DNA of 64,000 nucleotides from the IMG/VR virus record IMGVR_UViG_3300027858_000004, positions 1-64,000 of that record. One strand, given 5' to 3'. Position 1 is the first letter of the stretch. Each line of letters opens with the position of its first letter. Shown here piece after piece: positions 23,998 through 31,917 of the stretch. The translations under genes and the position numbers were made by a program. The notes under the pieces were generated by a model. That model saw only the letters and a program-made list of their open reading frames with translations, did not search any database and was not told the DNA's origin. The DNA comes from a virus.

Positions 23998-24011
23998 GGC
24001 TCTATATACTT
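23974..24011 (+). terminator. 12-bp hairpin spanning the ardA stop
   Basis: AAGTATATAGAG pairs perfectly with CTCTATATACTT; the stop codon is in the 14-base loop. It insulates the ardA unit from the lysogeny genes. Confidence 0.6.
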
Positions 24012-24063
24012 AAGTTATTAATTACTTAATACATGTTTAAACTTTTAAATAAAGGAGCATGAT

Positions 24064-24126
24064 ATGAATACATATAAAGAAGATTATCACATAAGGCAAT
24101 TTAAAATTAGTGACGAGAACATTTAA
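24064..24126 (+). CDS. possible 20-aa peptide
   Basis: AAAGGAG ribosome binding site, 6 bases, ATG, then 20 codons of charged polar sequence and TAA. It lacks a secretion signal, so it does not look like the AimP arbitrium precursor. It could be a leader peptide for the genes that follow, or a remnant. Confidence 0.35.
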   Translation: MNTYKEDYHIRQFKISDENI

Positions 24127-24200
24127 TAGTGTTTTGGTCAGTGAGTTTAAAATAGATATATGTCGCAGAGGCTTATGGAAAATAAAAGGGGAAATATAAA

Positions 24201-25256
24201 ATGGAAAATTTAGTTATTTTAAAACAATCAGAAACCAATGCAAGTAAAATAATATCAAAATTTATCGACAAAAAAAAGGAGAAAAGTGACAATACTTCAA
24301 TTTCCTATAAAACAGACATTGTGCAATTTACACTGGAAGTGTATAATAAGACATTGGAACATGTTACCCATCATGATTGGAACAGACTAAACGAAGAAAC
24401 TTTTCTAGGTTACTATGATAAACTATATAAAGAGAAGGTTAATGGTAAGAAGAAATATAAAAACAATACCATTAACAGAAAGATTTCTTCTATAAAGGAG
24501 TTATTGCGATATCTAAAAAAGAACAAAATAATAACATCAGATATTTCATATTTAGATACACTTGATAAATATATTGATGATGCTGAATCAGTTGAACCAA
24601 TGCCCCTAGATGTTGCCTTACAATATGCAGAACACATCTTAAAGACAGAACGATACAAAGCATATGAGAAGTATTGTATAAGCTTACTTGCAATTGACAC
24701 AGGACTTAGACAGTCTGAGTTAATTAATCTAAAGGTGTCAGATTTTGTTTATGAGAAAGAATATGTAATTATACGAGGCAGAGGAAAAGGAAACAAGAAA
24801 TGGATAAAGAAAATAAGTCATGAGTTGTTTGCAAAGATATGTAAAATAGATAGCAATAGCGAGGGTAAAATATTTACTATAAGTACTAAAAACGTCATAG
24901 ATATGATGGCAAGAGCGAGAAAACAATTGAATCATGAGGGTAGAAAATATAGTTTCCACTCATTCAGAAAAACGGCAGTGACATTTGGATATAGACAAAC
25001 AGGAGATATTATGGAGGCAAAAAGAATTGCTAATCACAGTAATCTGAAAACGACTCAACTATATGTTGAAGAAGAGGATTATGGTATGACTGGTGCAATA
25101 TCAATTGGAGAAAACATTAATCCAAACCTTTATAAAGAAGTTCCTCATAAATTACTATTACAAGGATTAGAGCAACTTAGAAAAGACAGTCTCTTCTTAC
25201 TCAACATAGCAATAGACAAAATAGAAAAACAAGATACATCTATAACAGAAAACTAA
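24201..25256 (+). CDS. yopP: YopP-like tyrosine recombinase, 351 aa
   Basis: N-terminal SAM-like core-binding domain (about residues 15-125) and C-terminal catalytic domain. The catalytic set is complete: Arg in GLRQSEL (about residue 173), HxxR in HSFRKTA (about 256-259), His in IANHSN (about 282) and Tyr in QLYVEE (about 291). SPbeta integrates with the serine recombinase SprA, so the role of YopP-like proteins is not the main integration step. Here it stands immediately upstream of yopQ- and mrpR-like genes. AAAGGGG ribosome binding site. No repeated promoter directly upstream. Confidence 0.82.
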   Translation: MENLVILKQSETNASKIISKFIDKKKEKSDNTSISYKTDIVQFTLEVYNKTLEHVTHHDWNRLNEETFLGYYDKLYKEKVNGKKKYKNNTINRKISSIKELLRYLKKNKIITSDISYLDTLDKYIDDAESVEPMPLDVALQYAEHILKTERYKAYEKYCISLLAIDTGLRQSELINLKVSDFVYEKEYVIIRGRGKGNKKWIKKISHELFAKICKIDSNSEGKIFTISTKNVIDMMARARKQLNHEGRKYSFHSFRKTAVTFGYRQTGDIMEAKRIANHSNLKTTQLYVEEEDYGMTGAISIGENINPNLYKEVPHKLLLQGLEQLRKDSLFLLNIAIDKIEKQDTSITEN

Positions 25257-25277
25257 AATTAGAACGGAGGGAAATCA

Positions 25278-26597
25278 GTGAGAACTGGAAAGAACAAAGT
25301 AGACCTACTAAACATAGTAATAGAAAATATAGATTTAGTAAGAAGAAATGCGAAAGCAGACAATGAAATAAAAGAGCAGCTAAGTGAATATGGTGTTTTG
25401 GAGGGAGAAGTTCAAAAATACTTTAATAATCCAAAGCTAATGCAAGATATTGACATAAGATTATTTGGACTTATTACAGAACAAATATATCTTAAAACAG
25501 GGGTAAAAGAATTAGATATAAAAGATTGGTTTAATAAAAGTGAAATAACTGAGATGCACCAATTTTATATGGATAATGAGGCTGACGAAGAGGTTTTTCC
25601 TCTAACACTAGAAAACGTTTTCAGAGTGGATGCTGATGTTTGGAGCTGTCCTGTAGATATTAAAACTATTGCAAGACTGATGAAAGCAAACCTTCTATAT
25701 TACAACTATGATATCCAAAGACAAGCAACAATTAAAAAAAGATTAGATGAGATAATAGTCCGTCCCACAGTAAACAAGAAGAATGTAAAAGAAATGACAA
25801 GTCTTCTATTAAAGAAAGAATTACTTCCTACACCTTTGGCTTTTAACGGAGCAATTAGAACATCGGATAGTGGAGAAGAGTTTATTTACAACAATAAAAG
25901 CCATACATTGACAATAACAGAGGGAACTAGATTAGACATATTAGATGGCTATCATAGGTGTTTAGCTAGTCTTGAGGCATATTCTAAAAATCCTGAATTA
26001 AGTTTTAACTTTACAGTACAATTTACAAATTGGTCTACAAGCAAAGCACAACAATATCAAGCTCAATTATCGAAGGCGACTCCGATACCAAAATCCAGAG
26101 CAGAAGAGCTAGAGAAGAGTAGATATGCTGATTTAATAGTGCAACAATTAAAGACTGAATCAGACCTAAAAAACAGAGTAGGTTCAGACAAGAGATTGAA
26201 CACAGTTGCAGGAGAAATTGTAAATTACAGTGTTCTTACAAAAGCAATAGACACTGAATTTCATGTTAAATCTAAAATGGATGCAAATGATGTTGGAGAC
26301 TATTTAGTAAAATTCTTTGACCATCTTCTAGGATATTTTTTAGAGAGATTTGAGTCAAGAAATGACAGTGACTTATTAAGAAACAATAAAATGTTCTTTG
26401 GATATGTTGTATTAGCAAAAAGATTTAGAGACAATGGTATACCACTTAAGAATATAAAAGAAGTTCTTGAAGGTATAGATTTTGATAGAAAAGGAAATCA
26501 CTGGGAAGAGTATAAAATTATTAAAAATGGTTACTTTACAACCAATGCAGAAAAAGGAATTAAAAAATATTTTGACTCAATTGAATTAACAAAATAA
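25278..26597 (+). CDS. yopQ: YopQ-like lysogeny-locus protein, 439 aa
   Basis: GTG start 9 bases after ACGGAGGG. The order between yopP- and mrpR-like genes and the central segment reading LDGYHRCLA (about residue 223; LDGWHR in SPbeta YopQ from memory), with a preceding ETLTI/LTITEG strand, support YopQ. The DGxHR segment recalls the DGQHR/ParB-like fold of DndB-type proteins, but nuclease or nucleotide activity is not established. Charged and cytoplasmic. Essential role in SPbeta not known to me. Confidence 0.75.
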   Translation: MRTGKNKVDLLNIVIENIDLVRRNAKADNEIKEQLSEYGVLEGEVQKYFNNPKLMQDIDIRLFGLITEQIYLKTGVKELDIKDWFNKSEITEMHQFYMDNEADEEVFPLTLENVFRVDADVWSCPVDIKTIARLMKANLLYYNYDIQRQATIKKRLDEIIVRPTVNKKNVKEMTSLLLKKELLPTPLAFNGAIRTSDSGEEFIYNNKSHTLTITEGTRLDILDGYHRCLASLEAYSKNPELSFNFTVQFTNWSTSKAQQYQAQLSKATPIPKSRAEELEKSRYADLIVQQLKTESDLKNRVGSDKRLNTVAGEIVNYSVLTKAIDTEFHVKSKMDANDVGDYLVKFFDHLLGYFLERFESRNDSDLLRNNKMFFGYVVLAKRFRDNGIPLKNIKEVLEGIDFDRKGNHWEEYKIIKNGYFTTNAEKGIKKYFDSIELTK

Positions 26598-26633
26598 AAA
26601 TACGAACAATAAAAAGGGGAAAAAGGTGAAGAT

Positions 26634-27638
26634 ATGATTAAATATGAAGATTTATATAATGAAGAGATTAAGAAAGAGTTCTTAGAAGAGATTGAACACA
26701 TACCAACAAGAACTACTATGTTCTTTTCATTAAGAAATGCTACAAAAACAGAGAGACAACTTAATAAAGATTTATATGAGATGAATATTGATGAACTTGC
26801 AGTTGTTCTAAATGGAGCAAAATCCTCTACTATTTCAAGTGTTCATAATTATATCATGTCATTTAGCAGATATATCGATTGGGCATATGGAAAAGGCTAT
26901 ATAGAAGGTAATATTAATCCATTATCACAGAAAGACCATGTGGAATGGGGAAGACAGTTTGTAACTTCATATTTAAATACTATTCTCACTAGAGAGCAAG
27001 TTATCGATATGCTACAAGAATTAGCAAATGAGATAGACCAAGCAGTGCTACTGGCTATATTTGAAGGTATTAGTGGAGAAGGATTTAGTGAGCTACTTAA
27101 TTTAAAAATGAAAGATATCGATGAAAAAGATGGGCTTTACTTTGCTAATTTAACAGATTTAAACGAAGACGAAAGAACTATTGAAATTACTAAAAAACTA
27201 TATAAACTATTAGACCAAGCAGATAATCAGTTAGAATACATTAATAGTAATGAGAATGGAACCTTACCACAGACATTTTATAGTCAACTATATGAAGGCG
27301 ATAGAGTCTTTAAGAAGTCCAAAAGAGGGAAAGTGACGGAAGATAATTTATTAACCCACTTGTTTGTCAATCGTAAGTTCAACATGTTTAAAAAGGTATT
27401 TGATAATCATTATCTAAATGCTAGAGACATTAGAAAAAGTGGCATCTGTCATATGGCATATAACCTATTCAAAGAAAAAGGTAAACTGGAGACAGAAGAC
27501 TATATTAAGATTGGTAATCACTATAATACAATTTGGACTAGTACAAACGGTAAAAGATATAGAAACGTTACGGCTATTAAAAAGATATTAAATAGTGAAA
27601 CTGTAATCGATACTTACAAAGTAGATATGACTAAATAA
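26634..27638 (+). CDS. mrpR: MrpR (YopR)-like master repressor with inactive tyrosine-recombinase fold, 334 aa
   Basis: The protein keeps the two-domain layout of a tyrosine recombinase: core-binding domain about residues 40-115, and a C-terminal domain with EGISGEGFSELLNLK and DIRKSGICHM. The catalytic residues are degraded: no Arg in the first motif, no His in HxxR, and no Tyr at the end. This is the known nature of SPbeta MrpR, the master repressor that binds repeated operators overlapping promoters. The many repeated promoters in this window are its probable targets. AAGGTGAAG ribosome binding site; a hairpin follows. Confidence 0.82.
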   Translation: MIKYEDLYNEEIKKEFLEEIEHIPTRTTMFFSLRNATKTERQLNKDLYEMNIDELAVVLNGAKSSTISSVHNYIMSFSRYIDWAYGKGYIEGNINPLSQKDHVEWGRQFVTSYLNTILTREQVIDMLQELANEIDQAVLLAIFEGISGEGFSELLNLKMKDIDEKDGLYFANLTDLNEDERTIEITKKLYKLLDQADNQLEYINSNENGTLPQTFYSQLYEGDRVFKKSKRGKVTEDNLLTHLFVNRKFNMFKKVFDNHYLNARDIRKSGICHMAYNLFKEKGKLETEDYIKIGNHYNTIWTSTNGKRYRNVTAIKKILNSETVIDTYKVDMTK

Positions 27639-27650
27639 TTATGTATAACA

Positions 27651-27684
27651 GTCTTTTAATTGTCAAGCTGACGATTTAAAAGAC
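27651..27684 (+). terminator. mrpR terminator hairpin
   Basis: GTCTTTTAA pairs with TTAAAAGAC (9 bp) around a partly pairable 16-base loop, 12 bases after the mrpR stop. Confidence 0.55.
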
Positions 27685-27725
27685 CTAGATAAAAACTATT
27701 TATTGATAAATGAAATCTTATATTG

Positions 27726-27806
27726 TTTTTGAAGAACTACTTTTAATAGGCGCTTAGACCCACTAACTAGTCTAAATGACACAAATTGTTCTTATTTCTT
27801 CAAAAA
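27726..27806 (+). ncRNA. nested hairpin, possible small RNA or operator
   Basis: Outer 11-bp inverted repeat (TTTTTGAAGAA at 27726, TTCTTCAAAAA at 27796) enclosing an inner 6-bp TTAGAC/GTCTAA stem (27754, 27770). It may be an RNA structure or a protein-binding site; no promoter with a clear -10 precedes it. Confidence 0.4.
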
Positions 27807-27927
27807 GAGTGTACGAACCATGTTTTACCAGTAGTAATTTAGGTGGGACATGTTATACTCATTTAGGTAGAACGACTAAATTTACAGGTACTTTTATAGG
27901 TAAAAAGAATAATGTACTTTAATATAT

Positions 27928-27956
27928 TTGACAATATCTTTGAATGCCAGTAATAT
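27928..27956 (+). promoter_or_regulatory. promoter-like sequence in mrpR-downstream region
   Basis: TTGACA, 17 bases, TAATAT. It lacks the TGTGC spacer end of the repeated promoters. Confidence 0.5.
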
Positions 27957-28005
27957 AAAAAATGCTAGTTTTAGCAGAAGCTAAATTTAACCAAATATAT
28001 TACAG

Positions 28006-28034
28006 TTGACATCTGAATGTAACATATGTAATAT
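28006..28034 (+). promoter_or_regulatory. promoter for the gene at 28100
   Basis: TTGACA, 17 bases, TAATAT; same -10 as the element 78 bases upstream. Its leader contains the sequence around GGGAACATAAG before GTG 28100. Confidence 0.6.
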
Positions 28035-28099
28035 GGGAACATAAGTTCTCCTCAAGTCGTAGCCAACGGACAATTTAAATATATAGTGGGGGTAAGTGT

Positions 28100-28312
28100 G
28101 TGATTAATCTTAGTGGTAAAGTAATATTTTATTTTGATACAGAAGAATTTGGTGTTGAAGATTTGGTAAGTAATTTAGATGACACAAACGTTAGATATAT
28201 TACAGTAACTACAGAGGACGGTAGCGAGATAAAACTATCACCAACACAACTTCTGTTAAAAGGGTTGGTAAGCTTTAATGATGAGACTGAAGAAGAAATA
28301 GAAATCATATAA
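28100..28312 (+). CDS. unknown 70-aa acidic protein
   Basis: GTG start 8 bases after GTGGGGG. Small beta-rich acidic protein. Lying alone between the repressor-adjacent control region and a strong hairpin, it might take part in lysogeny control, but no family is recognised. Confidence 0.68.
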   Translation: MINLSGKVIFYFDTEEFGVEDLVSNLDDTNVRYITVTTEDGSEIKLSPTQLLLKGLVSFNDETEEEIEII

Positions 28313-28370
28313 TAAAAACTATATATCTTCAATTCAACGGACTAAAGCAATGAATTATTAAATAGATTAG

Positions 28371-28411
28371 TAATTTCAAATAAGCTAAGTTACATGGCTT
28401 ATTTGAAATTA
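28371..28411 (+). terminator. 15-bp hairpin
   Basis: Perfect 15-bp inverted repeat (TAATTTCAAATAAGC and complement) with an 11-base loop, symmetrical and AT-rich. Likely bidirectional terminator. Confidence 0.65.
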
Positions 28412-28431
28412 AATAATAGGAGATGATTATA

Positions 28432-28596
28432 TTGGTAAGTATTATATCTAGTAAATTGGAATGTAAGTGTTGCAGTAGCATATTCCCAATACCACGAAGA
28501 AAGTCGGGAAAGAGAGAAAAAGGTCATATTAAGCATTTGTGGTGTATCAAGTGTAAAGAAAGAACAGAACACATTGAGCAATCGTACTATTGGTAA
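28432..28596 (+). CDS. 54-aa zinc-ribbon protein
   Basis: TTG start after AGGAGATG. CKCC near residues 11-14 and CIKC near 38-41 form a zinc ribbon, with a basic loop (RRKSGKREKG) between. Function unknown. Confidence 0.68.
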   Translation: MVSIISSKLECKCCSSIFPIPRRKSGKREKGHIKHLWCIKCKERTEHIEQSYYW

Positions 28597-28601
28597 TCAC
28601 A

Positions 28602-28630
28602 TATAACAGAAATAAAAAATTAGAGCTTGG
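28602..28630 (+). repeat. TATAACAG-type intergenic repeat, copy 1
   Basis: TATAACAGAAAT, an A-run, then ATTAGAGCTTGG. Nearly the same as the copy 83 bases downstream. Confidence 0.6.
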
Positions 28631-28684
28631 ATTTTAAACTATATATTGACAAGCTATCTTGTTGAGATGGATTTTCAATTTATA

Positions 28685-28714
28685 TATAACAGAAATCAAA
28701 AATTAGAGCATGGG
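28685..28714 (+). repeat. TATAACAG-type intergenic repeat, copy 2
   Basis: TATAACAGAAATC, an A-run, ATTAGAGCATGGG, directly before the rtcB ribosome binding site. A TTGACA at 28646 upstream has no matching -10. Confidence 0.6.
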
Positions 28715-28732
28715 ACTTAGGAGGAAACAAAA

Positions 28733-29950
28733 ATGATAAAAGTAAAAGGAACACAAACTAACGCAAAGATTTACTCGGAGAATAAACAAGAAACAGCTAT
28801 AGAGCAAATTAATGAGCTATGTAACCAATCATTTATGAAAGACCTGAAAATTCGTATAATGCCTGATTACCACGCAGGAAAAGGATGTGTAATTGGTACA
28901 ACAATTAAGTTAGAAGGTAAGGTAGTGCCAAACTTAGTTGGTGTAGATATTGGTTGTGGTATCTTGGTAGCTGAAATAGGTAAAAAGGAAATAGATTTTG
29001 CGAAATTAGATTCTGTAATTCGTGAGTGTGTTCCAAACGGAGCAAACACTCATGAAAAAAAGAATGAAAATAGAGATTATGACCGTTTCGATTCTGTTAA
29101 TTTTATTGCAGACGGAATATCAAATATTAGAACCAACCTTAGTCTTGGTACATTGGGTGGAGGAAATCATTTTATCGAGATATCTGTAGATGACGAAGGA
29201 AACCAATATCTATTAATCCACACAGGAAGTAGATATGTGGGGGCAAAAGTTGCTAAGTACCATCAGAAGAAAGCAACGGATTCAATTGCAATCAAGGATG
29301 TTTCAAAATTAATAGAGTCGCTGAAGGAACAAAATCGTCATTCAGAAATCCAAAGTGAGCTAAAGAAATATCAACAAGAGAATCCACCTGTTCATAAAGA
29401 CCTTGCCTATTTAGATGGTCAACTGTTCAACGACTATATTCACGATATGAAATTAGCACAAGCTTATGCAATAGATAATAGACTTGAGATTGCTGCAACA
29501 ATTATTACGAAAATGGATTTTGAAGTGATTGATGCTTTCGATAGCATTCATAACTACATTGATACAGAAAATATGATACTGCGCAAAGGGGCAACATCTG
29601 CACAAGAAGGTGAGCGCTTAGTAATACCTATTAATATGCGTGATGGCTCCATCATTGCAGTGGGTAAGGGTAATGAAGATTGGAACTACTCCGCGCCTCA
29701 TGGGGCTGGTCGTGTACTAAGCAGAACACAAGCGAATAGCCAACTGAACTTAGAGGAGTTTAAGAGTACTATGAGCGATGTGTGGACTACTTCTGTCAAT
29801 GAAGAAACACTCGATGAGTCTCCAATGGCTTACAAGTCAATGGAAGAAATCAAAAGTCAAATAGGCGATACAGTAGATATTTTAAAAATCGTTAAGCCAA
29901 TTTACAACTTCAAAGCAAGTGACAAATTTGTAAAAACAAAAATGAAATAA
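28733..29950 (+). CDS. rtcB: RtcB-type RNA ligase
   Basis: The 405-aa product has the signature segments of RtcB: VGVDIGCGILV (about residues 69-79) with the metal-binding Asp-Cys, LGTLGGGNHFIEI (about 140-152), a HTGSR segment (about 163), and SAPHGAGRVLSR near residue 322. RtcB joins 2',3'-cyclic phosphate or 3'-phosphate RNA ends to 5'-OH ends using GTP and Mn. In a phage it could repair tRNAs cut by host anticodon nucleases. Length is normal for the shorter bacterial RtcB class. ATG after TAGGAGGAAAC. Confidence 0.93.
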   Translation: MIKVKGTQTNAKIYSENKQETAIEQINELCNQSFMKDLKIRIMPDYHAGKGCVIGTTIKLEGKVVPNLVGVDIGCGILVAEIGKKEIDFAKLDSVIRECVPNGANTHEKKNENRDYDRFDSVNFIADGISNIRTNLSLGTLGGGNHFIEISVDDEGNQYLLIHTGSRYVGAKVAKYHQKKATDSIAIKDVSKLIESLKEQNRHSEIQSELKKYQQENPPVHKDLAYLDGQLFNDYIHDMKLAQAYAIDNRLEIAATIITKMDFEVIDAFDSIHNYIDTENMILRKGATSAQEGERLVIPINMRDGSIIAVGKGNEDWNYSAPHGAGRVLSRTQANSQLNLEEFKSTMSDVWTTSVNEETLDESPMAYKSMEEIKSQIGDTVDILKIVKPIYNFKASDKFVKTKMK

Positions 29951-29989
29951 GCAAATAAAAACACTATTTTATGTGGAAATGAGGAAAAC

Positions 29990-30436
29990 ATGACCGAACA
30001 TAAAGCCGTTATTATGGGACAAATATACAGGGAGCATTTTTCATATAGGAGTCATTGGATGTATATTCCAGAAATTGATGAGAGTACTGTTCTAGATAGG
30101 TTTGAAAATCTTTGGGAGGGAAATATATATACAGATAAGATTATGGTGGGCGATTGTATTTACATTAATGAGCTAGATGTAAGAGCTGAAGTTCTAAACA
30201 GAGTAATATCCACTAATGGAGTAGTTACCTATGAAACAGACCACTTTATTAAGACTGAGAAAAACCAAAAGACAGAAGACTCATATAAGGTTGCACAACT
30301 AATGAAAAAGCGTACCGAAGCATTAAATGAAGCCGAAATAGAAGGAAAAAACAAATGGCGCAAAGAACTGGAAGAAGAAAGAGAATTAGTTTCCAATAAC
30401 CCTAAAGAGTCATGGTTTAAAAGAATTCTCGGATAA
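29990..30436 (+). CDS. unknown 148-aa protein with C-terminal coiled coil
   Basis: Starts after a modest GAGGAAA site, 40 bases behind rtcB. Beta-rich first 95 residues, then a charged helix rich in Glu/Lys and a short amphipathic end (WFKRILG). Possibly acts with RtcB by position only; no family recognised. Confidence 0.74.
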   Translation: MTEHKAVIMGQIYREHFSYRSHWMYIPEIDESTVLDRFENLWEGNIYTDKIMVGDCIYINELDVRAEVLNRVISTNGVVTYETDHFIKTEKNQKTEDSYKVAQLMKKRTEALNEAEIEGKNKWRKELEEERELVSNNPKESWFKRILG

Positions 30437-30455
30437 TTACTAGGGGGCGACAAAT

Positions 30456-30698
30456 ATCGACAAAGATGTCTATGAATGGATTGACTTTGAACATGAGCCA
30501 ACTGGACACTATGGAAAATTAAAAGTAGGATTCAATACTAAAAAATGCACTTACTACTATATAGAGGCTGAACCACGATGGATTATGAACATTGATAGAG
30601 ATGAGGTAATTGAGAAGTTTGACACAGGCGAGTGGATACTGTTGAACTCCAGAAAGATAAGTAGACACTTAGAGACACTATGGAATCTTAGATGGTAA
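30456..30698 (+). CDS. 80-codon ORF with apparent non-canonical ATC start
   Basis: The frame after the TAG at 30440 has no ATG, GTG or TTG until codon 46, yet its translation is protein-like (acidic, Trp- and Tyr-rich). AGGGGG ends 8 bases before an ATC at 30456, a correct ribosome-binding distance. Initiation at ATC, a frameshift from upstream or a start lost by mutation are the options. Confidence 0.5.
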   Translation: MDKDVYEWIDFEHEPTGHYGKLKVGFNTKKCTYYYIEAEPRWIMNIDRDEVIEKFDTGEWILLNSRKISRHLETLWNLRW

Positions 30699-30743
30699 TG
30701 TATAATTTTTATTAACTATATAAACTAAAAACAAAATATTGAA

Positions 30744-30772
30744 TATAACAGCAATCAAAAATTAGAGCTGAG
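30744..30772 (+). repeat. TATAACAG-type intergenic repeat, copy 3
   Basis: TATAACAGCAATC, A-run, ATTAGAGCTGAG just before an AAAAGGAG ribosome binding site. Confidence 0.6.
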
Positions 30773-30788
30773 AAAAAGGAGAATTACT

Positions 30789-31055
30789 ATGACAGAAACA
30801 CAAAAGAAAGAATTTGATGCATGGGTGGACGAACGTGAAAAAGAACTGTTTAAAGTAGAAAAATTCAAAGAGCTAGGAAAATCAGGTGATTATTTATATC
30901 AAGCCTTATCCTTCCTTGGTAATGGCTCATGGCAACTAGCTCTTGCTTCCACACTCTTGAGAGATGAGCCAAAAGTTTCTGAAGAGCTAAAATTAGAATT
31001 AAAAGAAATTCAAAGAAAACTTGGTGATTTTCAAGAAAAATTAAGAAACTTATAA
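30789..31055 (+). CDS. unknown 88-aa helical protein
   Basis: AAAGGAG ribosome binding site. Lys/Glu-rich helices flank a central hydrophobic segment; likely a small soluble helical protein. No family recognised. Confidence 0.74.
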   Translation: MTETQKKEFDAWVDEREKELFKVEKFKELGKSGDYLYQALSFLGNGSWQLALASTLLRDEPKVSEELKLELKEIQRKLGDFQEKLRNL

Positions 31056-31066
31056 TTCTACATCTT

Positions 31067-31095
31067 TTGACAAAATCTTCAACATTGTGTTAACT
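31067..31095 (+). promoter_or_regulatory. degenerate repeated promoter
   Basis: TTGACA, 17 bases, TTAACT with TGTG before it. The spacing and GTG match the repeated family but the -10 is poor. Upstream of the gene at 31142. Confidence 0.4.
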
Positions 31096-31141
31096 TAAAG
31101 ACATTAATAAACTATTAATCTTAAAATAGGAGATGATTTAA

Positions 31142-31840
31142 GTGAATATATCTGAAGAGAAGAATTATCTTTATGGAATGATGAAAGATATTACCGATGA
31201 GAGAAGACGCTTATCTGAGATGTATATGAGCTTAAAAACACGATTAGACCAGTTGAACACTCTAGAGGAAAAAGGTGTAACAGAGCTATCCACAAAAGGA
31301 TTCTTTGATATGTTTAATGACCGAGAGACAACAATTCAAATAACAAATGTGCAACGTGAGGCTCATTCTGCAATTAAACAAGAAATAGAAAAAGATATTC
31401 CAATGCCAAGAAGATATGTTGACACAGAATCAGCTATAAAAGTGGCAGAAGAAACCGTTCAGAAGATTGCAGATGAAAACCCAGCTCAACAGGTAGCAGC
31501 CACAACTATAGAATCAATTATTCCTCAAGAGAAAATAGAGGAACTTAAAGATAAGGACTTTAAAAATGCCAAAACAAAACCAAGAAAACAGGTTAAAAAA
31601 CGTGGCGCAAGAGTGATTAGTGGACTGAGTACAAAAGAAGCAAACGAACTAGTTGAAGAGATTCTAAGGGAACGCAATGAGCCTGTGCCAAATAAAGAGC
31701 TTTATGATTTAGTTGTACAAAAGAGTGGACACAAAGACGTTACACTTAAGAACTTCACAGGAAACATATTGACTCGCATATTTAAAATGAATGAGCATGT
31801 AGTACGCAGTGGAACAGGATTTTCACAATATAAAGAGTAA
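31142..31840 (+). CDS. 232-aa protein with N-terminal coiled coil and C-terminal winged-helix-like domain
   Basis: GTG start after TAGGAGATG. Residues 1-45 form a coiled coil (DERRRLSEMYMSLK); the centre is polar and Lys-rich. The last 70 residues (beginning LSTKEANELVEEIL, with NEPVPNKELYDLV) look like a HARE-HTH or winged-helix domain, which binds DNA or acts as a transcription-associated module. Probable regulator; target unknown. Confidence 0.7.
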   Translation: MNISEEKNYLYGMMKDITDERRRLSEMYMSLKTRLDQLNTLEEKGVTELSTKGFFDMFNDRETTIQITNVQREAHSAIKQEIEKDIPMPRRYVDTESAIKVAEETVQKIADENPAQQVAATTIESIIPQEKIEELKDKDFKNAKTKPRKQVKKRGARVISGLSTKEANELVEEILRERNEPVPNKELYDLVVQKSGHKDVTLKNFTGNILTRIFKMNEHVVRSGTGFSQYKE

Positions 31841-31843
31841 AAT

Positions 31844-31869
31844 AGAACTGTGAGACTATTCACAGTTCT
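31844..31869 (+). terminator. 10-bp hairpin terminator
   Basis: AGAACTGTGA/TCACAGTTCT with a 6-base loop, followed by TATTAATAA. Directly after the 232-aa gene. Confidence 0.7.
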
Positions 31870-31917
31870 TATTAATAACTAGCTATTATACATATTATTC
31901 GATGGGAGTGGTAGCAC

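Larger units (their letters stand above)
27639..28099. other. 461-base non-coding region downstream of mrpR
   Basis: No credible ORF on either strand. It holds a terminator-like hairpin (27651), a larger nested hairpin (27726-27806), a TGTTATACT extended -10 (27851-27859) between two ATTTAGGT direct repeats, and two TTGACA-N17-TAATAT promoter-like sequences (27928, 28006). It is much the largest gap in the window and next to the repressor gene, so a control region is likely. Confidence 0.6.

Noticed and set aside
24064-24126. 20-aa peptide as AimP arbitrium precursor
   Set aside because: It has no signal peptide or export-type C-terminus, and no AimR-like TPR protein is adjacent.
24201-25256. 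yopP-like gene as the phage integrase, with att sites nearby
   Set aside because: SPbeta phages integrate with a serine recombinase, and no direct repeats or tRNA gene that could be an att site were seen beside the gene.
28646-28670. TTGACA upstream of rtcB as a promoter
   Set aside because: No acceptable -10 at 16-18 bases. It may be a decayed copy of the repeated promoter.
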